Part shown: one piece after another, positions 44,501 through 53,395 of the stretch
Position numbering within the stretch: the stretch's first letter is position 1
How the letters are laid out: each line of letters begins with the position of its first letter
Assembly (NCBI GenBank): GCA_963782885.1
Contig: CAWALL010000018.1
Coordinates: forward strand, 18,743 to 82,742
Direction of reading: 5' to 3'
Length of the DNA stretch: 64,000 bases
Origin: DATAOG01 sp963782885
GTDB taxonomy: Bacteria; Pseudomonadota; Alphaproteobacteria; Geminicoccales; Geminicoccaceae
Position numbers and translations under genes: made by a program
The notes under the pieces: generated by a model
Seen by the model: the letters and a program-made list of their open reading frames with translations, nothing else
Told to the model about the DNA's origin: nothing
Database searches by the model: none

Positions 44501-44976
44501 GGCGGCGGGCCCCGGTCACCGCTCGCGGAATCGGGTGGCGGCGAGCCCTGGCCGGCGTTCGGCGTGCCCTCGGGCGGCGGCTCGACCGGGTCCTCGCAGC
44601 CGGTCACCCAGACGTCGTAGATCGGGTGCTCGAGCGCCGAGACCGCCGGGCTCGAGGCGAACATCCAGCCGCTGAACAGGCTGGTCGGCGGCGCATCCGG
44701 CTCCGAGGCCGGCGGCAGCTCGCGAATCTGGAGGAAGGCGGCGCTCTCCGGCGGCTCGGTCGGCGGCGTCTTGCGGCAGGCGCGGGCGACGATCTCGAGC
44801 GTGCCGAACTCGGTCGGCACGCCGATCGGCGCCCGCAGCGGCGAGACCCGGGCGGTGACCTTGTCGAGCCCCTGGAGCAGCGCGACGCGGTACTCGATCG
44901 TCGGGCCCGCGGCACGGGCGCTCGCGGACAGGAGCGCCAGCGTCAGGGCCGCCGCCGCGGCCGGTCGAAAGGTCAC
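44452..44976 (-). CDS. DUF2155 domain-containing periplasmic protein
   Basis: 174 residues. A signal peptide (LTLALLSASARA), then the DUF2155 core: VARVSPLRAPIGVPTEFGTLEIVARACRKTPPTEPPESAAFLQI, and LFSGWMFASSPAVSALEHPIYDVWVTGCED. The Pro/Asp/Glu-rich tail of about 40 residues lies past the domain and partly overlaps aat in antisense. The start overlaps the mlaD stop (ATGA). DUF2155 genes next to mlaD and aat are common in alphaproteobacteria; function unknown, perhaps linked to the envelope. Confidence 0.9.
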   Translation of the reverse strand: MTFRPAAAAALTLALLSASARAAGPTIEYRVALLQGLDKVTARVSPLRAPIGVPTEFGTLEIVARACRKTPPTEPPESAAFLQIRELPPASEPDAPPTSLFSGWMFASSPAVSALEHPIYDVWVTGCEDPVEPPPEGTPNAGQGSPPPDSASGDRGPPPQDDQGVDESTAPPSE

Positions 44977-45503
44977 TGGTTGCCGGCGCCCTGGCCGTCC
45001 TTGCCCTGACTGCCGGCGGCCGGAGCGCCGCCGTTCTGGCCATTGGAGGCCTTCTGGCCACCTGCGCTCTGGTTGAAGATGAAGTGGCCGATCAGATCCT
45101 CGACGTTGACCGAAGACTGGGTCAGCGTGACCTCGTCGCCGGGCTTCAGCATGTCGACGTCGCCGCCCGGTACCAGCGCCAGATACTTGCTCCCCAGAAG
45201 GCCGTTGCTGACGACCGCGGCCGAGCTGTCGATCGGCAGGCGGATGCTCTCGGGCAGGGTGAACCGCACTTCGGCCTGGAAGGTGTCGGGATTGAGGCTC
45301 TGCGAGACCACGGTGCCGACCTTGATGCCGCTGATCCGGACATCAGCACCCCGCTCGAGGCCGTCGACCCGGTTGAACCGGGCGGACAGCTCGTAGCCGT
45401 CGGACGCGCTGATCTGGCTGCTCCGGTAGGCGAAGGCCAGAAAACCGATCGCGACCAGCAGAACGATCGCGCCAAGCAGGGTCTCGAGCACATTGCGAGT
45501 CAT
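44973..45503 (-). CDS. mlaD: Outer membrane lipid asymmetry protein MlaD
   Basis: 176 residues. One N-terminal membrane anchor (LLGAIVLLVAIGFLAFAY) and one MCE domain (YELSARFNRVDGLERGADVRISGIKVGTVVSQSL, SNGLLGSKYLALVPGG). MlaD forms the hexameric ring of the MlaFEDB phospholipid transporter in the inner membrane. The C-terminus is a Gly/Gln/Asn-rich low-complexity tail. The other mla genes are not nearby. Operon with DUF2155. Confidence 0.92.
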   Translation of the reverse strand: MTRNVLETLLGAIVLLVAIGFLAFAYRSSQISASDGYELSARFNRVDGLERGADVRISGIKVGTVVSQSLNPDTFQAEVRFTLPESIRLPIDSSAAVVSNGLLGSKYLALVPGGDVDMLKPGDEVTLTQSSVNVEDLIGHFIFNQSAGGQKASNGQNGGAPAAGSQGKDGQGAGNQ

Positions 45504-45649
45504 CGTCGGTCCCGGGTCGGTCAACGAAAGCGCGCCTAACATCGTGACTTTGCCACCCTGGCGCAAGCGGATAGCTCGCCGCGCCGCGACCGTCCGGATG
45601 ACGGCCGGCACGATCGCGCTAGAGGTCCCCCGGCCTGGTTAAGAAATCC

Positions 45650-46750
45650 CTACTCCGGCCCGAGGCCGAGCAGGGCGTCGGCGAAGGCCTTCGCCTCGAA
45701 CGGCCTGAGGTCCTCGACCCGCTCCCCGACCCCGAGCGCGCGCACCGGCAGGCCGAACTGTCTGGCGAGCGCGACAACCACGCCGCCGCGCGCGGTGCCG
45801 TCGAGCTTGGTCACCACGAGGCCGCTGATCGGGACCATGGCGCGGAAGGTCTCGACCTGGGTGCGGGCGTTCTGGCCGGTGGTCGCGTCCAGCACGAGCA
45901 GGATCTCGTGCGGCGCCCGTGCGTCGAGCTTCTTGAGCACGCGCACCACCTTGGCCAGCTCGTCCATCAGCGCCTGCTTGTTGTGCAGCCGGCCGGCGGT
46001 ATCGATCATCAGCACGTCCGCGCCCTGGCCTTGGGCCTGCTTCAGCGCATCGAATGCGAGACCCGCGGCATCGGCGCCGGGCGGCCGCTTGATCACCTCG
46101 CAGCCGGTGCGCTGGCCCCAGATCTCGAGCTGCTCGATCGCGGCTGCCCGGAAGGTGTCGCCGGCCGCCAGCAACACCCGCTCGCCGCCGGCCGTGAACT
46201 GCTGGGCGAGCTTGCCGATCGTCGTGGTCTTGCCGGTACCGTTGACGCCGCAGACCAGGATCACCGCCGGACGGTCCGCCGGGTCGAGCTCGAACGGCCG
46301 GGCGACCGGCTCGAGAATCGCCGTGATCGAGGCGGCAAGCGCGGTCCGCACCTCGAGGTCGGTGACCTCCTTGCCGAACCGGGTTTTCGCCAGCTCCCGG
46401 ACCAGCTCGGCCGCGGTCTCGACCCCGAGGTCGGCGCCGATCAGCGCCTCCTCGAGCTCCTCCAGGGTCTCGGCATCGAGCTTTCGCCGGCGCAGCACGG
46501 TCGCGATGTTGTCGCGCAGCCGGCCCGACGACCGGCTGAGACCCGCCCGCAGCCGCTGCAACCAGCCGGCGGGCGGCGTCTCGGGCGGGACCTCCGGCGC
46601 AACTTCGAGCGCCAGCGTCTCCGGCGCCGCCGCCTCCAGTGGCTGGACCTCGGCCTCAGGAGCTTCGGACGATGCCACGTCGGGTCCCGGCGCCTCGTCC
46701 CGGCGCCAGCCGAAGCGGCGCCACCAGCGATCCTTGCCGGGCTCGCTCAC
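45650..46750 (-). CDS. ftsY: Signal recognition particle receptor FtsY
   Basis: 366 residues. An acidic A-domain (about 1-75, rich in Glu, Ala and Pro) precedes the N-domain (LRRRKLDAETLEELEEALIGADLGVETAAELV) and the GTPase G-domain: GVNGTGKTTTIGKLA (P-loop), AAGDTFRAAAIEQL, LMIDTAGRLHNKQALMDEL, TKLDGTARGG, GVGERVEDLRPFEAKAFADALLG. Works with Ffh for co-translational membrane targeting. The GTG at 46750 overlaps the mtaB stop by 4 nt (GTGA). Confidence 0.95.
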   Translation of the reverse strand: MSEPGKDRWWRRFGWRRDEAPGPDVASSEAPEAEVQPLEAAAPETLALEVAPEVPPETPPAGWLQRLRAGLSRSSGRLRDNIATVLRRRKLDAETLEELEEALIGADLGVETAAELVRELAKTRFGKEVTDLEVRTALAASITAILEPVARPFELDPADRPAVILVCGVNGTGKTTTIGKLAQQFTAGGERVLLAAGDTFRAAAIEQLEIWGQRTGCEVIKRPPGADAAGLAFDALKQAQGQGADVLMIDTAGRLHNKQALMDELAKVVRVLKKLDARAPHEILLVLDATTGQNARTQVETFRAMVPISGLVVTKLDGTARGGVVVALARQFGLPVRALGVGERVEDLRPFEAKAFADALLGLGPE

Positions 46751-48003
46751 GCCACCGGCCGCCCGAGCAGCACGTTGTCCTCGACCCGCTCGGCCATGAC
46801 GCCGATCACCGCGCCGGCAGGCGGCGGGGCGTCGGAAAACCGGAACGGCGCAAACGCCTCGGTGTGACCGCGACCCTGCCCCTCGACCAGGACGCGGGCC
46901 GGCCGGCCGACCTGACCCTGAAGGTAGTGATGGAGTCGGCGCTCGCCCGCAGCGCGCAGGCGCGCGGCACGCTCCTTGCGCACGGGCTTCGGCAACTGCG
47001 GCATGCGCGCCGCCGGCGTGCCCGCGCGCACCGAATACGGAAAAACGTGCAGATAGGTGAGCTCCGCGTCCTCGATCAGCGCCAGCGTGTTCGCGAACAT
47101 CGCCTCGGTTTCGGTCGGGAAGCCCGCGATCAGGTCGGCGCCGAACACGATCCCAGGGCGCAGCTCGCGCAGCCTGGCGCACAGGCGCACGACATCGTCG
47201 CCGCCGTGGCGCCGCTTCATGCGCTTCAACGTGAGATCGTCGCCAGCCTGAACGCTGAAGTGCAGGTGCGGCATCAGGCGCGGCTCGTCCGCGACCAGCT
47301 CGACCAGCTCGGGGTCGAGCCCGGCCGGATCGAGCGACGACAGGCGCAGCCGCGGCAGCTCCGGGACCAGCCGCAGAAGCCGGCGCACCAGCTGGCCGAG
47401 GGTGGGCGTACCAGGCAGGTCCTTGCCGTAGGAGGTGAGGTCGACCCCGGTCAGCACGAGCTCGAGGTGGCCGGCCTCGACCAGGCGGCCGGCCTGCGCT
47501 GCCACCTCGCCCGCCGGCACGCTCCGGCTCGGGCCGCGACCATAGGGGATGATGCAGAACGTGCAGCGGTGATCACAGCCGTTTTGGACCTGGACGAAGG
47601 CGCGCGTGCGACCGTCCAGGCCATCGACCAGGTGGCCGGCGGTCTCGTGCACCGCCATCACGTCGTCGACCATGATCCGCGCGGGCTCGGCCGCCAGCGC
47701 CCGCCAGAGGTCGGGGCGAAGCTTCCGGGCGTTGCCGACCACCTGGTCGACCTCGACCATCGCAGCGTAACGCTCGGGCCTGATCTGCGCGCTGCAGCCG
47801 GTGACCAGGATCCGCGCCTGCGGCCGCTCGCGCCTTGCGCGGCGGATCGCCTGGCGCGCCTGGCGCTCGGCCTCCGCGGTGACCGCGCAGGTGTGGACGA
47901 TGATCAGATCGTCCAGGCCCTCGGCCTCGGCCGCCCGCCGCATGACCTCGGATTCGAGCGTGTTCAGACGGCAGCCGAAGGTGATCACCTCGGGCCCGCT
48001 CAT
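46747..48003 (-). CDS. mtaB: tRNA t6A37 methylthiotransferase MtaB
   Basis: 418 residues, a radical-SAM MiaB-group enzyme making ms2t6A37. The N-terminal UPF0004 domain holds three Cys for one iron-sulfur cluster (TFGCRLN, VHTCAVT, VTGCSAQ). The radical-SAM cluster is CDHRCTFC, followed by PYGRGPSRS, and a TRAM domain ends the protein. The SAM-core pieces VLTGVDLTSYG and HLHFSVQAGDD fit MtaB rather than MiaB or RimO. Overlaps dapF and ftsY by 4 nt at both ends, so dapF-mtaB-ftsY is one coupled operon. Confidence 0.94.
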   Translation of the reverse strand: MSGPEVITFGCRLNTLESEVMRRAAEAEGLDDLIIVHTCAVTAEAERQARQAIRRARRERPQARILVTGCSAQIRPERYAAMVEVDQVVGNARKLRPDLWRALAAEPARIMVDDVMAVHETAGHLVDGLDGRTRAFVQVQNGCDHRCTFCIIPYGRGPSRSVPAGEVAAQAGRLVEAGHLELVLTGVDLTSYGKDLPGTPTLGQLVRRLLRLVPELPRLRLSSLDPAGLDPELVELVADEPRLMPHLHFSVQAGDDLTLKRMKRRHGGDDVVRLCARLRELRPGIVFGADLIAGFPTETEAMFANTLALIEDAELTYLHVFPYSVRAGTPAARMPQLPKPVRKERAARLRAAGERRLHHYLQGQVGRPARVLVEGQGRGHTEAFAPFRFSDAPPPAGAVIGVMAERVEDNVLLGRPVA

Positions 48004-48854
48004 GGCAGAGCCTGCTCGTTCACGGGCGTCACGGCCAGCATCTCCGGGTCCAGGCGCCCCTTGAAGCTGTGCGCCGCCGGGCCGGTCATCAAGACCCGGT
48101 CGGCCTCGGTCCAGGCGATCTTGAGGATGCCGCCATCGAGCCGGACCTCGGCCGCGCGCTCGGTCAGGTCGCGGCGCGCCGCCGCCACCAGGGCGGCGCA
48201 GGCGCCGCTGCCGCAGGCCTGGGTCACCCCGGCGCCGCGCTCCCACACCCGCAGCCGGATCGAGCGCCGGCCCTGGACCTCGGCGACCCCGATGTTGGCG
48301 CGCTCGGGGAACAGCGGATCGGTCTCCAGCGCCGGCCCGAGTTCGGCGAGCGGCACCGCCTCGGCGTCGTCGACGAAGAACACCGCGTGCGGGTTGCCTA
48401 GGTTGACCGCGACCGGCTGGTCGAGCGGACCGCGCGCGAGGTCGAGGGCGAGCGTGTCCATCGGCCGCGCGAGCGGGATCTCGTCCCAGCCGAACCGCGG
48501 TCGGCCCATGTCGACGGTGTAGCCCTGGATGCTCACGGTCACGGTCAGGACGCCGGCCGCGGTCTCGATCGCCGCCCGGCTGCCGCCCTGCTCCTCCATC
48601 AGCAGGCGCGCGACCGCGCGGGTGCCGTTGCCGCAGGCACTGGCCTCGGAGCCGTCGGCGTTATAGACGCGCATGAAGACGGCCGCCCGCTCCGAGGGCT
48701 CGAGGCAGAGCAGCTGATCGCAGCCGACGCCTCGCCTGCGGTCGGCGATCCGCCGGATCTGCGCGGTCGACAGCGACAGCTTGCCGCTCCGTCGATCGAG
48801 GATCACGAAGTCGTTGCCGAGGCCCTGCATCTTGTAGAAGTCGAGCTCGTCCAT
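48000..48854 (-). CDS. dapF: Diaminopimelate epimerase
   Basis: 284 residues. Converts LL- to meso-diaminopimelate for lysine and peptidoglycan. DFYKMQGLGNDFVILD at the start, the two catalytic Cys in SACGNGTRAVA and QACGSGACA, and GNPHAVFFV. The ATG at 48854 (MDELDFYKMQ) is preferred to an upstream TTG at 48881. First gene of the dapF-mtaB-ftsY operon, divergent from ffh across about 190 bp. Confidence 0.95.
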   Translation of the reverse strand: MDELDFYKMQGLGNDFVILDRRSGKLSLSTAQIRRIADRRRGVGCDQLLCLEPSERAAVFMRVYNADGSEASACGNGTRAVARLLMEEQGGSRAAIETAAGVLTVTVSIQGYTVDMGRPRFGWDEIPLARPMDTLALDLARGPLDQPVAVNLGNPHAVFFVDDAEAVPLAELGPALETDPLFPERANIGVAEVQGRRSIRLRVWERGAGVTQACGSGACAALVAAARRDLTERAAEVRLDGGILKIAWTEADRVLMTGPAAHSFKGRLDPEMLAVTPVNEQALP

Positions 48855-49046
48855 CTCGCTGCCGATCGATGACGCTGCCAATATGGCGATCGGGCTCTCC
48901 GGCGCAACCGGATCCCGGCGCGCAGCTCCGGCCCAGCTTGACTTTGCCAGCGCCGGTCACGACATTTCGCGCCGTCTCCAGGGGTCTTCCGCCCCGCCCA
49001 CCCAAGCGTGCGGTGCCGGCCACGGCGCCCCGGATCGGTGATCTCC

Positions 49047-50399
49047 ATGTTCGAAAATCTCTCCGGCCGGCTCGGCACCGTGTTCGATCGGCTGCGGCGC
49101 CGGGGCGCGCTCAGCGAGGCCGACGTCGAGGCGGCGCTGCGCGACATCCGGGTCGCCCTGCTCGAGGCCGACGTCGCGCTGCCGGTGGTCAAGGACTTCG
49201 TCGCCGGCATCCGCGAGCGCGCGGTCGGCCACGAGGTGCTGCGCAGCGTCACCCCCGGTCAGATGGTGGTCAAGGTGGTCAACGACCGCCTGGTCGAGCT
49301 GTTGGGCGGCGAGGCACAGGATCTGGCGCTTGCCGGCGCGCCGCCGCGGGTCCTGCTGATGGTCGGCCTCCAGGGCTCGGGCAAGACCACGACCAGCGCC
49401 AAGATCGGGCTCCGCCTGCGCACCCGGGCGCGCCAGAAGGTGCTGCTCGCCTCGCTCGACGTCCAGCGCCCGGCGGCGCAGGAGCAGCTCGCGGTGCTCG
49501 CAGGCCAGGCCGCCGTCGAGTGCCTGCCGATCGTCCCGGGCGAGCCGCCGCTCGCGATCGCGGCGCGCGCGCTCGAGACCGCCGAGCGCCAGGGCTACGA
49601 TGTCCTGATCCTGGACACCGCCGGCCGGCTGCACATCGATGACGGGCTGATGAGCGAGCTCGAGACCGTCCGCGACCGGGTGCGGCCGCAGGAGACGCTC
49701 CTGGTCGCCGACGCGCTGACCGGCCAGGACGCGGTCAACCTCGCCAGCGCCTTCCACGAGCGGATCGGCATCAGCGGCATCGTGCTTACCCGGATCGACG
49801 GCGATGCCCGCGGCGGAGCAGCGCTCAGCATGCGCGCGGTCACCGGCCAGCCGATCAAGCTGGTCGGCACCGGCGAGAAGCTGGAAGCGCTCGAGGCGTT
49901 CCATCCCGACCGCATGGCGTCCCGCATCCTCGGCATGGGCGACGTCGTCTCGCTGGTCGAGAAGGTTAGCGAGGCGGTCGATCAGGCCGACGCCGAGAAG
50001 CTCGCCGCCAAGATGCAAAAGGGCAGCTTCGACCTCGAGGATCTCGCGGGCCAGCTCCGTCAGATGCGCAAGATGGGCGGCATGAGCAGCATCCTGGGCC
50101 TGCTGCCCGGCGTCCAGAAGGTCAAGAAGCAGCTGGCGGAAGCCAAGCTCGACGACAGCATGATCAACCGCCAGATCGCGATCGTGAGCTCGATGACGCC
50201 TTACGAGCGGCGCAATCCCAAGGTCATCCACGCCTCGCGCAAACGCCGGATCGCGGCCGGGGCGGGCTTGAGCGTGCAGGAGGTCAACAAGCTGCTCAAG
50301 CAGCACCAGCAGATGCAGACCATGATGAAGCGGGTCAAGAAGATGGGCGACAAACCGTTCCTCGGCCGCGGCCTGCCGCCGGGTCTCTTGCCGCGGTAA
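49047..50399 (+). CDS. ffh: Signal recognition particle protein Ffh
   Basis: 450 residues. The N-domain (FENLSGRLGTVFDRLRRRGALSEADVEAALRDIRVALLEADVALPVVKDFV), G-domain GLQGSGKTTTSAKIGL, LDVQRPAAQEQL, LDTAGRLHIDDGLMSEL, TRIDGDARGGAAL, and the Met-rich M-domain (QMRKMGGMSSILGLLPG, then QQMQTMMKRVKKMG) that binds signal peptides and SRP RNA. Start at ATG 49047 as in homologues. rpsP would normally follow at once; here two accessory genes lie between. Confidence 0.96.
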   Translation: MFENLSGRLGTVFDRLRRRGALSEADVEAALRDIRVALLEADVALPVVKDFVAGIRERAVGHEVLRSVTPGQMVVKVVNDRLVELLGGEAQDLALAGAPPRVLLMVGLQGSGKTTTSAKIGLRLRTRARQKVLLASLDVQRPAAQEQLAVLAGQAAVECLPIVPGEPPLAIAARALETAERQGYDVLILDTAGRLHIDDGLMSELETVRDRVRPQETLLVADALTGQDAVNLASAFHERIGISGIVLTRIDGDARGGAALSMRAVTGQPIKLVGTGEKLEALEAFHPDRMASRILGMGDVVSLVEKVSEAVDQADAEKLAAKMQKGSFDLEDLAGQLRQMRKMGGMSSILGLLPGVQKVKKQLAEAKLDDSMINRQIAIVSSMTPYERRNPKVIHASRKRRIAAGAGLSVQEVNKLLKQHQQMQTMMKRVKKMGDKPFLGRGLPPGLLPR

Positions 50400-50428
50400 A
50401 CGGGGTGCGTCTTTGCTTGGGGACGCGG

Positions 50429-50830
50429 ATGAGCACGAGGTACAGCACTCGAAGTAAGCTGATGTTAGAGATGCCACGCTGGAAGAGATTTCTCTTCCGA
50501 CGCGGAAGCCTGGCAAATTCAGATGTGTTTCAAGCTTGGGAGCGAATACTCGATCGGCGGGACGAGATTTTTGCCGGGGCGCCTTCTGCTCCAAGCAAAG
50601 GAACAATTCTAGGCGGGGAAAATGAAAATTATACGAGACAATTTGAAGAGTACAAAACGACACTTGCGGATCGGAAACTAAGCACTTTTCAAAATTTTAC
50701 AAAAGTCTTTGATGAGGAATTTCAAATTCAATGGCATCACATTGTCGATCGAAGAGCGGAGAATTTCATGTATGTAGTTATAGGGGCTGTTTTGGGACTG
50801 TTGCTTTCTATCCCCTTAAACTTGTTTTGA
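50429..50830 (+). CDS. AT-rich small membrane-anchored protein of unknown function
   Basis: 133 residues from ATG 50429; ATGs at 50462 and 50471 are alternatives. A basic N-terminus (RWKRFLFRRGS), a soluble helical middle (VFQAWERILDRRDEIF, YTRQFEEYKTTLADRKLSTFQNFTKVFDEEFQIQWHHIVDRRAENF) and one C-terminal membrane helix (MYVVIGAVLGLLLSIPLNLF). So probably a tail-anchored inner-membrane protein. Codon use and GC are far from the surrounding genes (many AAA, AAT, TTT), a sign of recent transfer. Sits between ffh and the Uma2 gene. No family recognised. Confidence 0.65.
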   Translation: MSTRYSTRSKLMLEMPRWKRFLFRRGSLANSDVFQAWERILDRRDEIFAGAPSAPSKGTILGGENENYTRQFEEYKTTLADRKLSTFQNFTKVFDEEFQIQWHHIVDRRAENFMYVVIGAVLGLLLSIPLNLF

Positions 50831-50967
50831 CGCCGCGCTCGCATCCACAGTCGTTCAGAATATAGCGGTTCCCACCTGCGATCAGCTCTGGTAAACCCGG
50901 GCGCATCGGAATTCCAGTCAGCCCGACGACCGTCTAAGATCGGGCGTCGCCAAACAGGAGAAGGTTG

Positions 50968-51567
50968 ATGGCGACCGCACTGGACGTTCGGCACCGATCG
51001 CTGGCCGACTTCCTCCGCTGGGAGGAGCAGCAGGCCGAGCGCTACGAGCGAGTCAGAGGCGTTGTCCGACTGAGGGCCGGCGACACGGTCGCCCACAATC
51101 GGATCACCCTCAACGTCGCCCAGACGCTGGACCGGCAAGCGTGCGCTCTCGGCTGCGAGATCTTCACCTGCACTGTCAAGGTCGTCTCGCCTGACGGGGA
51201 CGTGATGTACCCCGACACGGTCGCCGCCATCGGCAAGGTTCCAGGCCAAGCGACCTGGATCGAAAGGCCGGTCCTCGTGGTGGAGGTTCTCTCAGGAGGC
51301 ACGGCCGAGCGAGACGATGGCCCGAAGCGCTGGTCGTATCAGAAGATCCCGTCACTTAGACATTACGTCCTGATCCAGAACGAACCGGCGATCGAGGTCG
51401 CCTCCCGAGCCGACGACGGCAGCTGGCGGAGCCACCTTTACGAGGGGCTCGACGCCCGTCTCCGACTGGACACCCTCGGAGTCGAGGTCGGCCTCGCCGA
51501 AATCTTCGCCCGGGTCGCCTTCGCTTCCGAAGGCAGCGACGGACCGCCGGGCCAAGTCCAGGCTTGA
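50968..51567 (+). CDS. Uma2 family (DUF820) endonuclease-like protein
   Basis: 199 residues. A restriction-endonuclease-like fold: YERVRGVVRLRAGDTVAHNRITLNVAQTLDRQACALGCEIFTCTVKV, DVMYPDTVAAIG (acidic site), ERPVLVVEVLSGGTAERDDGPKRWSYQKIPSLRHYVLIQ, which is the family's ExLSxxTxxxDxxxKxxxY-type signature. Function not established; the family is abundant in cyanobacteria. The ATG at 50968 has AGGAGAAGG upstream. Between ffh and rpsP. Confidence 0.88.
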   Translation: MATALDVRHRSLADFLRWEEQQAERYERVRGVVRLRAGDTVAHNRITLNVAQTLDRQACALGCEIFTCTVKVVSPDGDVMYPDTVAAIGKVPGQATWIERPVLVVEVLSGGTAERDDGPKRWSYQKIPSLRHYVLIQNEPAIEVASRADDGSWRSHLYEGLDARLRLDTLGVEVGLAEIFARVAFASEGSDGPPGQVQA

Positions 51568-51702
51568 CCCGCCCTGGCCGGGCGACTACTTGTTCGCGCG
51601 CTAATGAGCCCGGCTTGTGGCCGGGAGCCTGGCATTCACCCCGACGCGGCCGAGCGGTGAGCCCACCTTGCCCCTGAAATGGCCGGACGAGGATTTGGAT
51701 CG

Positions 51703-52041
51703 ATGAGCGTTCGCCTTCGCCTGGCCCGCGGCGGCACCAAGAAGCGGCCGGTCTACCGGATCGTCGCGACCGATTCGCGCAGCCCCCGGGACGGCCGTTT
51801 TCTGGAGAAGCTCGGCACCTATGATCCTTTGCTGCCGGGCGACCATCCAGCGCGGATCGTGCTGCGCGAGGAGCGCGTCCGCCATTGGCTCGCGAGCGGC
51901 GCCAGGCCGAGCGACCGGGTTGCTCGCTTTCTCGATGGCGCCGGCATCACCTCGAACACGGTCAAGCATCGCGGCACCGGCAAGCGGGCTCGGGAAATCG
52001 AAGCGAAGAAGGCCGAGACCGCGGCGGCCGCGAGCGCCTGA
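51703..52041 (+). CDS. rpsP: 30S ribosomal protein S16
   Basis: 112 residues. VRLRLARGGTKKRPVYRIVATDSRSPRDGRFLEKLGTYDPL is the S16 signature, with a C-terminal Lys/Ala-rich extension (REIEAKKAETAAAASA) common in alphaproteobacteria. ATG at 51703 with GAGGA upstream. First gene of rpsP-rimM-trmD-rplS. Confidence 0.97.
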   Translation: MSVRLRLARGGTKKRPVYRIVATDSRSPRDGRFLEKLGTYDPLLPGDHPARIVLREERVRHWLASGARPSDRVARFLDGAGITSNTVKHRGTGKRAREIEAKKAETAAAASA

Positions 52042-52080
52042 CGATCGGGGTGCGCGAGGCGTCGTGCGGAACCAGCGCTC

Positions 52081-52644
52081 ATGGTCGACCGGCAAGGAGC
52101 TTCGGCGTGGGTCTGCGTGGCCCGGATCGTGGCCGCGCACGGCCTGTCCGGCGCGCTCAAGCTCCGCTGCTTCACCGAGCGGCCGGCCGACGTCGCGGCC
52201 TACGGTCCCCTCTATGATCAGAACGGGCAGCGCCGGTTCGAGCTGAAGGTCATCGGCGCGGCGCGCGGCGGCGTCCTTGCCCGGGCCGACGGCATCACCG
52301 ACCGGACCGCGGCCGAAGCGCTCAGGGGCAGCTCGTTGTTCGTCCCGCGCACGGCCTTGCCGGCGCCCGGCCCGGACGAGTTCTATCGCGCCGACCTCGA
52401 AGGCTTGGTGGCCCTGCGGGCGGACGGGGCGCGCCTCGGCACGGTCCGGAGCCTGGACAACTTCGGCGCCGGCGACCTGATCGAGATCGCGGCCGACGAT
52501 GGCCGCACACTCAGCCTGCCGTTCGACCGCGAGACCGTGCCGGTGGTCGATCTGGCGCGCGGCCGGCTGGTGGTCGAGCCGCCGGCCGAACTGCTGGCGG
52601 ACGAGCCAAGCGCCGGCGGAAAGCTCGAGGAGGTGTGGCCATGA
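52081..52644 (+). CDS. rimM: Ribosome maturation factor RimM
   Basis: 187 residues. Binds S19 and helps mature the 30S head. The N-terminal barrel reads VCVARIVAAHGLSGALKLRCFTERPADVAAYGPLYD. The PRC-barrel-like C-terminal half has EFYRADLEGLVALRADGARLGTVRSLDNFGAGDLIEIAADDGRTLSLPF and VPVVDLARGRLVVEPP. The stop overlaps trmD by 4 nt. Confidence 0.95.
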   Translation: MVDRQGASAWVCVARIVAAHGLSGALKLRCFTERPADVAAYGPLYDQNGQRRFELKVIGAARGGVLARADGITDRTAAEALRGSSLFVPRTALPAPGPDEFYRADLEGLVALRADGARLGTVRSLDNFGAGDLIEIAADDGRTLSLPFDRETVPVVDLARGRLVVEPPAELLADEPSAGGKLEEVWP

Positions 52645-53387
52645 GCGCGCGCGCCGCACCCTGGGCCGCGACCGTGCTCACGCTGTTCCCGGAGATGTTT
52701 CCGGGGCCGCTCGGTCATTCCCTTGCCGGGCGCGCGCTGGAGCAGGGCATCTGGTCGCTGGCCGCGGTCAACCTGCGCGATTTCGCGAGCGACAGGCACC
52801 GGACCGTCGACGACCTGCCGTTCGGCGGCGGTGCCGGCATGGTGATGCGGCCGGACGTGATCGCGCGCGCGCTCGATCACGCCCTGGAGAGCGGACCGGC
52901 GCGGCCTTTGCTCTACCTCAGCGCGCGCGGCGTCCCGCTCAGCCAGGCGCGGGTGCAGGCGCTTGCCGACGGCCCCGGAGTCGTGGTCTTATGCGGGCGC
53001 TTCGAAGGCGTGGACCAGCGGGTCATCGAGGCCCGGGCGCTCGAGGAGGTCAGTCTCGGCGACATCGTGCTGTCGGGCGGCGAGCCGGCTGCGCTCGCGC
53101 TGCTCGACGCCTGCGTGCGTCTGCTGCCGGGGGTGATCGGCGCCCGCGCGTCACTCGACGAGGAGAGCTTCGCCGGCGACCTGCTCGAATACCCGCACTA
53201 CACGCGGCCCCAGGTCTGGGAAGGGCGTCCGGTTCCCGAGGTGCTGCTGTCCGGACACCACGCCCTGATCCGGGCGTGGCGCGACCGTCAGGCCGAGCTC
53301 GCGACCCGGACGCGCCGGCCTGACCTCTGGGCGCGCCATCGCGCCGCCGGCGCACCCGAGCCGCCCCATCGGGCCGATGACCAGTGA
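52641..53387 (+). CDS. trmD: tRNA (guanine37-N1)-methyltransferase
   Basis: 248 residues, a SPOUT trefoil-knot enzyme. TVLTLFPEMFPGPLGHSLAGRALEQGIW, NLRDFASDRHRTVDDLPFGGGAGMVMRPD, the knot VVLCGRFEGVDQRVIE and LSGGEPAALALLDACVRLLPG, then HYTRPQVWEGRPVPEVLLSGHH. ATG at 52641 overlaps the rimM stop (ATGA), with AGGAGG 7-8 nt upstream. A GTG two codons earlier is possible. Confidence 0.96.
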   Translation: MSARAAPWAATVLTLFPEMFPGPLGHSLAGRALEQGIWSLAAVNLRDFASDRHRTVDDLPFGGGAGMVMRPDVIARALDHALESGPARPLLYLSARGVPLSQARVQALADGPGVVVLCGRFEGVDQRVIEARALEEVSLGDIVLSGGEPAALALLDACVRLLPGVIGARASLDEESFAGDLLEYPHYTRPQVWEGRPVPEVLLSGHHALIRAWRDRQAELATRTRRPDLWARHRAAGAPEPPHRADDQ

Positions 53388-53395
53388 GGTTTGCC

